Origin: Congeria kusceri
Taxonomy: Eukaryota; Mollusca; Bivalvia; Myida; Dreissenidae
Length of the DNA stretch: 64,000 nucleotides
Direction of reading: 5' to 3'
Assembly: GCA_027627225.1 (NCBI GenBank)
Contig: CM051038.1
Coordinates: 43,135,848 to 43,199,847, forward strand
A program made the translations under genes and the position numbers. Numbering within the stretch: position 1 is the first letter of the stretch; each line of letters begins with the position of its first letter. A model generated the notes under the pieces. It ran no database searches. It was not told where the DNA came from and worked only from the letters and a program-made list of their open reading frames with translations. Below are positions 45,855-57,800 of the stretch, one piece after another.

Positions 45855-48800
45855 CTGGGGGATCGGAAGTGTTATTGAGACGGTTTAACGATAATACTGT
45901 AGTAAAATAACAGCTGATAAAAAAGCATACAATAACATATGCCTGAATTTTTATCTATAATTAATATAGATTATATGATATTATAGTGTTATAACAGGAA
46001 TATTCGTACTGGTTTCGTGATATGGTAGCAATTTGTTGGTTTATGATATCCACACGCAGTCCGAGAACATAAATTATCGACAGTTCGTCCAGCGCGCTAG
46101 TTGTGGTGTATACAAGACAAAGATCTCCTATCAAAGTGCTGCTCACAAGGAAAAGATCTCCTATCAAAGTGCTGCTCACAAGGAAAAGATCTCCTATCAA
46201 AGTGCTGCTCACAAGGAAAAGATCTCCTATCAAAGTGCTGCTCACAAGGAAAAGATCTCCTATCAAAGTGCTGCTCACAAGGAAAAGATCTCCTATCAAA
46301 GTGCTGCTCACAAGGAAAAGATCTCCTATCAAAGTGCTGCTCACAAGGAAAAGATCTCCTATCAAAGTGCTGCTCAGAAGGAAAAGGAGGTGGGGTGGGG
46401 AATAGACGGAGCAGTTCTTTGACATTTTCTTATAATTTGGTAAGTCTTATGTGTATTCATCAGTTTAAGACTAATAAAAGTTTAATAGTCTAATAAGGGA
46501 TTGAATAAATACACGCTTCATTGTCATTTGCAAAAATTCTAAAATTAAAAAAAATGTTCAACCTAGTTTGTGTTGACAAGCCAGGGAGCACAGGGCGTTC
46601 TATTATGTTGCTATTGTTTGTAAGAAGCTCAAAGTTTCTTTTCACTTTCAATAACTTTTCATGTAACACTACTATATTCACGTATTCCGTACTTTATTCT
46701 AGTAGTGCGTAACTCACCTGGTACGGTATTGTCAAGCACGAACGCAATAATCGTCCCGACTAAATTTGGATTTCCAAGAAGCATGGACATGACCTTGTCA
46801 AACACCACGTGACCTGAAATATCCGCAATTGTTCTTAAGCACGATATTCACGTGACGACAATACTCAACAATATCAAACAAACAACATGACAAGAACATC
46901 AACCCATCAAGTCTTCGATTGAACGCTGACGTCTACAAACACACTATTGTTTAGATAGTCGTGAAGTCGACGTTTTTCTTCCCATTTTGTCAGTGCAGAA
47001 TTACAATTAGTTAAAGTCATATTTTTAACATATCATATTAGCTTAGCATGTATCCCGCAGCTTCGAAAGTAAACATTAACATTTAGCTCAAAAAGAAACG
47101 ATTGCCCGGACGGTTTACGCAACTCTTCTGCTCATTATCTACATGTATCATTGATTCAACTAGTAACACACCTTAAAACGCGCATCAACAAATTCATATG
47201 TTATTATATAATATAACTGAAATTCGAATGTGTTAAAAAGGTCTTAACATATATATATTAGTTTTAGATAGTTTTATATATATCTGTGTATAATCTATGG
47301 TTACGGGAACGAAGACGTTGCCTGTCAGGTTGTGTGGCAGTTGGACAATATTGACATAACTCGATTAGCGACACCTATTTTTAAATCGCGGAATCTTAGG
47401 AGTTTAGCTACATGTGTGGGGTACTTGCTGTCTACCTGTCTGCACGGGGTTTTTCGCCTTCTGGGCCCACGTCGGCACACACAGTCCGATGAACACGGAC
47501 AGGCCAAGTATGGCGATGTTGCGAGGGGATGACATGTTGGTCACCTACAACACATGCAATAATGTGTAGATTGTTTCTTTTATGAAGGAGATTAAACAGT
47601 TTTGAGGCGTGTCGTGGGCAAACCGGAATTAGTGCATTTGCGTAGTGTCGTCCTGGATCAGCCTGTGCAGTCCGCACAGACTAATCTAGGACGGCACTTT
47701 CCGTCTACAGTGGATTTATGCTTAGAAGAGACTTCATTGAAACAGAAAATAAACTAAAAGCGGAAAGTGCCGTCCAGGATTCGCCTGTGCGGACTGCATA
47801 GGCTAATCCGGGACGACACTTTACACACATGCACTAAGCCCGATTTTCCCACGACACGCCTCATTTGTATTTTCTGTGGGGGGTTTTTTACCAGCATTTT
47901 AAACAGTGTACACTATTATCTAGCTTCACTTTAAAAGTTATTAAAACAGTAATTCACAGAAGTTGATGTACTGTGTTGAATAGTGAAGTACCGGGAAGCA
48001 TAAATTACCTTAATTCTCATAACGCTGTAAAATATTTTACGATAAAACAAAAGATAGTTCATTATTGTGCATAGTATGCATTGACTTAATTTATTCATTT
48101 GTTCTAATAACAGAACACATATCTTTCAATCGTGATAAAACATTAAATATGAACTAATTTTTGAAATATATTATCAAATGAGTGTTTAGGCGCTGCCTTC
48201 CGTAATACATGCTACGTAGTATTCTTTATGTAAATAACGAAGGGGTAGAAGGGGTACTAGTACGTCTCTGTTATAAAATAATTATAAGGATTGTTGGATG
48301 GAAAATTGCAGTTATAAATATCAAACTCAAAATCTAACACTAAGATACACTAATAAATAAAATACACTTTATGAATACAATAAAATACACTTCAACCTCG
48401 TCGTACCTCTAAATTCGATATGACGACGCCGAAGAAGATCCCGAACATGATGACAATGGCCCCACCGAGTACCGGATATGGTATACTGATGAAGAGAGCC
48501 GAGAACTTGCCGAATATGCCGAACAGGATGTAGATGATGCCGGTACATATGAACACGTGGCGGCTCGCCACCTGAATGGAAAAATAAATGAGGCCTGTCG
48601 TGGGAAACCCGGGCTTAACGCACGTGCGTAAAGTGTCGTCCCGGATTAGCCTGTGCAGTCCGCACAGGCTAATCCGGGACGGCGCTTTCCGCCTACAGTG
48701 GAATAACATTTAGAAGAGACTTCCTTGAAATAGAAAATACCATAAAAGAGGAAAGTGTCGTCCTGGATAAGCCTGTGCGGACTGCACAGGCTGATCAGGG

Positions 48801-51800
48801 ACGACACTTTACGCACATGCATTAAGCCAGGTTTTCCCACGACACGCCTCAAATACACGTTTACCTTATCCTAAACTACATGTTTTTTTTACCCATATAT
48901 ATTGCGACATTCGTTTTATGCAACGTAGAAAATCACAGTAGGTTCATCAAGTTTCATTTAGTAGTGCATTATGGAATTCAGTTTAGCGCAATATACTCTT
49001 AGGCAGTTAGACTCTCAGTTTCTTCTACAATATTATAAATCACAGTGCACAATCGTTATTAAACTAAACTGGTCTATACGTCTGATTTTAGTATTTTTTA
49101 TTAAGAAATAATTTTCGATTTATCGTTGTTTATCGGCCAATAAACAACGATTTAGAATTCTGATGCGTAGGAATTAAACCACGAGTACGTTAGCCCGAGT
49201 TGTTTAATAGCCACGCATCAGAACGACAAAGAGTTGTTAATTGGCTGATAAAGAACGATAAGGCAAAAACTTATTTCGATTCTTACATGATTTTACATAT
49301 ATTTTTGCAATTGTAATTGGAACTACTTTTTATAATACTCCGCTCAGAATCGGGACTACTTTTTGCGTTGTTGATTAGGTAGTTTAACGACAATAATTTT
49401 GTTATTTGTCTATAGAAAATTAGCGAGTATCATGTTAGAATAAACGACATGCGAAAAACGTTTAAATATTACTTACATAAGTCTAATGTTATACCAAGTT
49501 CCTGTTCATTATTGAGTACACTGCGATATGTTTAGTACAAGGAACCCATTTTATGAGAAAATAATCTTAAGTAGTTACACTCTCGGTTTCTTCTACAACA
49601 GAGTTAACAGCGCACCTTCGTTACCCCAATGGCGCCTATGTTGCCCCCATATGTGGAGGTGGCGTGACCGCACCCCACTGCGCCCGACATCATACTGCTG
49701 AGGCCCTCGATCATGATGCCGCGATTGACAGCGTGTTTTGGGGGGGCCGGAACTCGACACACCCTCGCGCATGCGTAGTAGTCGCCAATGGAATCAAGGA
49801 CGGAGATCATGGTAGCTATCATACAGGACAGGAACGCTGCGCTGTTGAAACTGAAAGCCCCGAACTGGCCTACAGTGGGAGGAGAAAAATGTTGTACTAA
49901 AAATATAATACTATTAAAGTTAGATAAAATATATTGTTTAACCAAACATAGGATCCAGCAAAACGATTAATTCAGTCCGCCTGAACACGATTTTTGTCAC
50001 TAATTATAATTGTATATACGAGGAGTGTCGTGGGAAACCCGGGCTTAATACATGTGCTTAAAGTTTGTTCCAGGATTAGCCTGTGCAGTCCGGACAGTCT
50101 ACTCCAGGACGACACTTTCCGCTTTAATGGTATTGTCTATTTCGAGGTAGTCTCTTCTAAAAATAAATCCACTGTAGGCGGAAAGAATCGTTCCGGATTA
50201 GCCTGTGAGGACTGCTAATCCGGGGCGACACTTTACGCACATGCATTAAGCCAGATTTACCCCCCCACCCCACCCACCCCACCCCCAAACGCCTCATTTA
50301 TTAAAATGTAGACAGTGACGTGCCTGGATACGGAAACGTGAACCACGGGTTGTCATAGATGACCTGTATTCTGGCGTCCGTGCGGGTGTTGTAACCCACG
50401 GAGGTCGCGTCCTCCGTCAGCACCCCCGCGTATGTCAGCGCGCCGCACAGCAGCCAGTTGAGGATGATGGATATCAGGATCTGTGGCAGAAATGTATCAG
50501 ACATTTGGGACTCATGGGCAGGTAAGTGTATACCCGTTTGCTATGTAGAGGACACGGGATGGGAATATTAACCCTTTGATAAATAGATCTCGAGCAACCA
50601 GTTGTGACTTTACGGGAGTAGTTTTAAGGACTTTACCTAACAAATGAAATGTTTTCAGCATACTGCGTAGAATTTACACCACTTTACTTACCGCGAACAC
50701 CTGGTGTAGGGGGTATCGTATGATCCGAAACCCTAGGGACGGTGTCCACACGGGGACGGGCATGTTGTACTTGGCCAGGTACAGAAACAGCACCATCGCA
50801 ACCACAATGGTCCTGCAAACACACGTAGCAAGTTGTTTACAAATTGAAATAAAAAACTGTGGTTTAATGCATTTTGGTACATTAATGACGATATCAGGTA
50901 ATAATTAAATAATAATAAAGCTGGCGTGTGTAGTAGCACAAATAGTGCTAATTAATGAGTGAGCTGGTCATTGCGTTCAACGTTTCCTGTTTTGAAACAC
51001 CACACTGTTTATTCTATTGTTGGTAAGGAGTTTGGTAAAAATTGTTTTACTTGCACAATTTGCTCTTGTTGCATACATACTACTCATGAAAATGACACGA
51101 GACGAGTGTTTGATTTGTATGATAACAAGGTGACATCTGCTTCAAATCAGCAAAATCAGCAACAACAAAACACAACGTAAAGAGTGTATAACGTAAAGCA
51201 TTAAACTTGTTATCATGTCCACATACGAGAAAGCAATTCCCCAGTTGGCCTCAACAAACTTCAGTACGGGTCCCACGATGAAGACAAATATGAGGATAAG
51301 GGTGGGCACGATGGTGAGCGGCCCAACGAAGCGCAGAAGCTGCCCAATCAGCCCTGAGAACCCCAGCAGTGCGTGGATGAAGCCGGCCACGAGTAGGCTC
51401 CCTTGGATCTGGATATTGATTAGATTCATTGTTCATTGTAGAATTTATGTTGGAAAATACATTTTAATAATAGCTGAGTGGAATTAGCACTGCAACAATT
51501 CCATAAGTAACAGCATCGTCGCCGTCATCATCATGATCATCACCATGATCATGATCATAATCAAAATTTGCATCGTCATCATTATCATCACCACCATCAT
51601 AATCATTGTAATCATTATCATCATAATCATCATGATAATCCTCCTCCTCCTCCTCCTGCTCCTCCTCATCATCATGCTCTTCTTCTTCTTCTTCGTCATA
51701 ATCATATTATTCATTATCATCATAATCACCATCATGATCCTTCACCTCCTCCTCCTCATCATCATCTTCTTCTTCTTCTTCATCGTCAACCTCATCCTCA

Positions 51801-54800
51801 CACTCATGCTCATCTTCAACATCGTCATCGTCGTCATCGTCTTGGAGCTCATTATCGTCTTATATGTAACTCTGTTGTTTTTTTCTTACCATTCTGACGT
51901 TATTTAGTATCCTATCCATGGCTATTTCTGCGTCCGTAGTAGCATTGGCTCCGAAAGCGCTGGAGTTTGCTCCTACAAGGCTGTTTGTCTGACCGCCTCC
52001 TGAAAGAAACATACTAAACTTATCAGTAAAGATATTGTTAACACTTTACAACAAACAGGGGATGCAACACAATAATTGCGAGTATAACCTATTTAGTAAG
52101 ACCGCTGAGCCTTGTAGTTGCACAGTGTATGCAGTGGGGTTATGCCCCATGTACCAAACCAAATCCAGTTATAAAATATTGCTACTGAGATTTAGAATGG
52201 CCGTAATTTAAGTTGAAAGAGCTAATTTGTTTTACGACAGAGGGTAAATTGGATTAAGTAATGTGCTGTTGGGGAAAGTGGATCATCCGAAAAACAAAGT
52301 ACCTTCAAAGGTCATACTCACTTGAGTTTGGTCAGAAATAGTGAACCAAACACTGCGCTGAAGGAATAGCCACATGACACTTACTACTACCACCACTGCG
52401 GTACTCGATAACAATACAGCCCCACACTGACCTGGCGAGGCGTTCCTGCTGCTACAGAAGGAGTCATCGGCGCTGGCCACCAGCAGCAGTGGTACCACGT
52501 ACTCCGAGGCGGCCCCCTGGAACAGCGGCAGTCTGCAGAGAGGGCATAGCACATCATACGTATAATCGGTCATGTAGTTAACCAAACTCGTCGGAGCGGT
52601 TACTTCCCCTAGCGGTTATCAGTAACCGCCATTACAAGTAAAATCCTACCTGATCAGGAAGGAATTCATTTTTGTAAGTTTAACTTATTAAAAGCAACTG
52701 ATTGCGATTTGCTACATAAATGGACTAACTATATATCATTTAGGGTCAATAATGAAACAAAAGAATTGAAAAATCTAGTCAAAAGCATAAGTAATAACTT
52801 GAAGATTTGAATCGATCATCATCACGTGGTTTTGGTATGACGGCAATGAATTGATTTGAGCTATGCTCGGAACCATTCAACTCTCTGCGCGGTGGTTTGT
52901 AGTTAACAAGACAAACCGAGATTTTTACACATTACCGTATCCCAAAGAGGTTCATGCACATGATTACACATTACCGTATCCCAAAGAGGTTCATGCAGAC
53001 GGTGGTCAGGCCGCTCATGAAAAGAGTGGAGCTGAGAAGCCTCGCCTTGAACACGTCATTGGTGGAGGCACAGACCGCCTCCGCCACCAGGAGCGACACG
53101 ATCAGCTGACTGGACAGCGACAGAAGGGCTTGCTGCAGAGGAAAGCATAAGAGACTTGTCGTGGGAAAATCGCGCTTAACGCATGTGCGTAAAGTGTCGT
53201 CCCGTATTAGTCTGTACAGTCCGCACATGCTAATCCAGAACGACAATTTCCGCCTACAGTGAATTTATGTTTAGAAGAGACTTCATTGAAACAGAAAATA
53301 CCATAAAAGCGGAATGTGCCGTCCCGGAATCCGGGACGACAATTTACGCACATGCATTTAGCCTGATGTTCCCACGACACGACTCATATTATACCGTGAA
53401 CAAACATTGAACAATACTGTGTAACGACAATGGCCCAGCATCTCTATTTCTCTGTGTCAGTATGTACATGTAAGCCTGACGGGGATGTCAGCTGGACATA
53501 TACACAGCAAATTATTATAATAAGCGTCTAATAATATGAAAATCATGTAGTTAGTGTAATAGTATAGTTATACTATTATTTAAAACACAATTGCATATAA
53601 ATACAATAAGAATCACAGGTCTTTGGTACTAAAATCGATAATCCGTTGTACCTGATCTCCCCGCGATTTAGCTTCCGGTACTTAAAATGGAATGACCCGG
53701 GCGAGCTTATTGTGTTACATGACCTGCGGCTATATAATCGGTAGCGCGCTATGTATAACGAAGAACCGTTCTTGCTACCGAAGAAGACAGTTGATTAAAT
53801 ATAAATTTAAAGTAATTAATTGCGCTGGTGAGAGCTGATTCTTGATCTTCTGCTCGCGACTACCTCGTACCAAACTTGACATTAGAAACACTCGCTATTC
53901 CTTGTCCGTGGAGTATTATTGCACAAGCATTGCGTTTAATGCGATCTACAAAGCGACAAGGATAGTGAGATCTGCTGTACCACGCTTGGTTCCAAACCTT
54001 GTTTAGACTATAAGATACTGTGCTAGCCCATCACATATTAGGATATCAGTGTTCCATTCGCCCGTCTTGTACATAAGTGATTCCATCCACTGATTTTGTT
54101 TGCCCATCCAATTATTTTAAGAGATCACATCCTTTAATTTATGTTGATTGGGTATCTTTAATAATCATCGTGTATAATCATTTGTCTAATCATCAGACAG
54201 GTAGCCCCAAGGAAAATTCATATAGAGTTGTTTAGACTCATGTTAATACTTTGCGTGCATTAGACCCCCTGCATGTTACAACTGTAATGATATATTCTAA
54301 TAGCGTGTTGCAAACATATCTGATTACCTTTTGATGCTATGGCATACAAGAATCTGGAAAAGTGACGATAACATTTTGTACGATAAATACATTATATAAC
54401 CTTTTATTTAATGCTAAGTAGTAAAATATAGAAAAGTATCAGTGAGATATATCCCTAACTCACAGTGAGGGACTACTTTTTTAATATTCATTTGATTTGG
54501 ACAATATTTTATTAAATGTATTGTCACCATTTATCATACAAAATTACCAAAAAGAAAAGTAGTAAAGATTAATAACAGCAAATGTTAAGAATACCTCTCC
54601 GATATATTGAACTGTATGTATTTCCTCTTTTTTTCTCTTGGATTTTCCTCAGTCGTATTGAGCCAAGCAGACTAGTGCAGACAATGTCTTGCGGGTACAA
54701 GTTTTACCCACAAGGCATTGGAGCTGGTCACCTTAGTCCAAACTTAATTTTATAATAAAACTTATTTATTTTATCCTGTGCACGTTATTAATTCCCGCAT

Positions 54801-57800
54801 ACTATACTTGCAGTTGCACTTATTGTTTACTGTTGCTGTGAACAGTAGTTTCCCTTTGTTTACATAATCGCTGTATTGCCGGTTCTCCAAAATCCAACAA
54901 GAATCCAACGTTGCCTTAAGTAATAACTTGTGTTCATTAAGCAAGCACATATTTATATATTCGTTTCTGTGTATTTCTTACGTATTTAAGTATTCAATGT
55001 GCTGGTGTAAGAAGTGTTCAGCGTTCCATTATCCGCCATCTTGTTTTCTTCAAATTCTCGACTTTTAACCCAATTGTGTTGTTAAATTCGAATCACTAAT
55101 ATAGAAAACTCTTTATACGTATAAGTAACCCATTTCAGAACACTCTTTCACTTTTAACGCGCGTCTACGAGTTTAATCATCTTGAATAGCTTTCGAAAAC
55201 ACATAGTGCGTTTGAATGTCGTGACTGCGTTAACTATTGTTTACATCATAACACGTATGTTCACGCTATTTTAAGAAAATGTGAATTTCTGAGAACTGAA
55301 CGCACTTTCACTTTCAATACGTACTTTTATTATAAATGTATTTAAACCTAGCTTTGATTGTTGACTGTTTGATTTAAAAGCTGGACATTATTGAACGACT
55401 ACGTGTATCCAATAGCATGTATTTTAACTTAAATAAATTTAGAAACCCGGATTCTGCGTTGCCTATGAATATACTGTACAGCATAGTAGACCCTGAAAAC
55501 ATCGTGTTAAAAATCCTTTAAAAATAATTCAAATGTAAAGAATACTCAATAGCTCGTGAAAATATTAACTGTCTCCCTTTCCGGTGATTATATCACGCGT
55601 TATCACACCGGATACAAACAAATATCCTCTATATATCCAAGTTTAACTGCATGTTTGTTTTAAGCAAAACTTATAAATATAGATCGAACTCTTTACAATA
55701 TAAATGCATATGTTATTGTATCAGTGTCTTTGGAACCGGTCTCAGATTCGTTCTTAATAAAAAAGCAAGAACATTTTAGTGTAGTCTTCTTCTGTATTAT
55801 TAGAATACTAACTAACATATTTTACATACAATAATAAATTTACATAAACTAAACATGTGTGCCTATCTAAATTGTGTGCAAGTGTTGTACTGTGTACCGC
55901 AATCTTCTATACATGCCGGATAAATGAATGGCTTTAAATTTATGTCCTTATTAAATTACTGCGCGCCGTAAAATATTTAAATGTGAGCGCATATCTTACA
56001 TAAAGTTTAACAACATGCAAGCACACGTACGACGAAATCTTGTCGCTTTGTTTAGTGTGCACACATGTGACACGTGATGTATACAAACAATACATTTACA
56101 AATTACTAGCTGCCACATTCAGGTTTTACGGTCGTTTAAAATTTACGTTTACATCTACGTTAACAAACGTAACATCGACGTATGCTGTTTTGTTTCGTGC
56201 TAATGTAATATGTCATAAAATAACAGCTTTTGCCACTCGGTATGCGTTCGATAATTGTACTGTTGCTGCACTTAATTATCATTACCTCTGATAACACCAG
56301 AACTGGTATGTATAAAGAATCTTATGGTCGAAAATTAAGAAAAATCTTTGCATTTTCTGAACTTGTATAATTAGATTTCCTGACAAAGAATTGCATTGTT
56401 TTCAAGGATCTGTCTCAGATGTTATAATATGATTTCACGTGTGTACATATGAAGTATTTATCATGCACATAATCCAAAGTATAGTGTTTGAAACACACAA
56501 TCTAATTTTTTTTTATCTATTTTCAACTGTAAGTTAGAATAGCTTAAGAATGTGTGTGTAGTACATTGTTAGCTTACCTGAGCACAAAGTGCTCATGGTG
56601 AGCTTTTGTGATCGCCCGTTGTCCATCGTCCGTGCGTGCGTATGTGCGTACGTGCGTCCGACCGTCGTCAACATTTCATTCAAACAATATCTTCTCCTAA
56701 ACCACTTGGCAGATTTTCACCAAACTTCACAGGAATTATCATTGGATGACCCTCTTTCAAGGTTGTTCAAATCATTACGGTCCGCTGCATATGTAGGTCA
56801 CCAGAGCTAAAAATAGATTTAAAAAGTGTAATTTAAAAAAAAAACTCTTATCTGAAACCGCAGGACCCAGAGGTTTCATATTTGGTATGTAACATCCTAT
56901 AGTGGTCCTCTACAAAGATTGTTCAAATTATGCCCCTGGGGTCAAAAGGGGCCACGCCCCGGGGTCACACGGTTTCTATAAAATATATAGCAAAATTACT
57001 TTAAAAATCTTCTCCTCTGAAACCACAAGGCCCAGAGGTTTCATATTTGGTATATAACATCCTATAGTGGTCCTCTACAAAGATTGTTCAAATTATGCCC
57101 CCGGGGTCAGAAAAGGACACATGGTTTATATAAAATATATAGCAAAATGACTTAAAAAATCTTCACCTCTGAAACCACAAGGCCCAGAGGTTTCATATTT
57201 GGTATGTAACATCCTAAAGTGGTCTTCTACAAAGATTGTTCAAATTATGCCCCTGTGGTCCAAACTGGCCACGCCCCGGGGGTCACATGGTTTATATAAA
57301 CTTAAATAGCAAAATGTCTTCAAAAATCTTCTACTCTGAAACCGCAAGGCCCAGAGGTTTCATATTTGGTATGTAACATCCTATAGTGGTCCTCTACAAC
57401 TTTTGTTCAATTTATGCCCCTGGGGTCAAAGCTGGCTACGCCCCGGAGGTCGCATTATTTATATAGACTTAAATAGCAAAATGACTTTAAAAATCTTCTC
57501 GGAAACCGCAAGACCCAGAGATTTCTTATTTGGTACGTAACATCGTATAATGGTCCTCTATAAAAAAAAAAATCAAATTATGCCCCATTGGTCAAAACTG
57601 GCCACGCCCTGGGGGTCACATGGTTTTATATAAACTTAAATAGCAAAATGTCTTTAAAAGTCTTCTCCTCTGAAACCGCAAGGCCCAGAGGTTTCGTATT
57701 TGGTATGTAACATCCTATAGTGGTCCTCTACAAAGATTGTTCAAATTATGTCCGATGGGTAAAAACTGACCACAACCCAGGCGTCACATGTTTTATATAG

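Noticed and set aside
46033..46493. Repeat proteins of 100-154 residues on both strands
   Set aside because: All derive from a 33-bp minisatellite inside an SLC23 intron; no start context, domain or splice support.
51484..51907. Poly-His/Pro and poly-Met/Ile frames
   Set aside because: Trinucleotide microsatellite within SLC23 intron 4; composition artefact.
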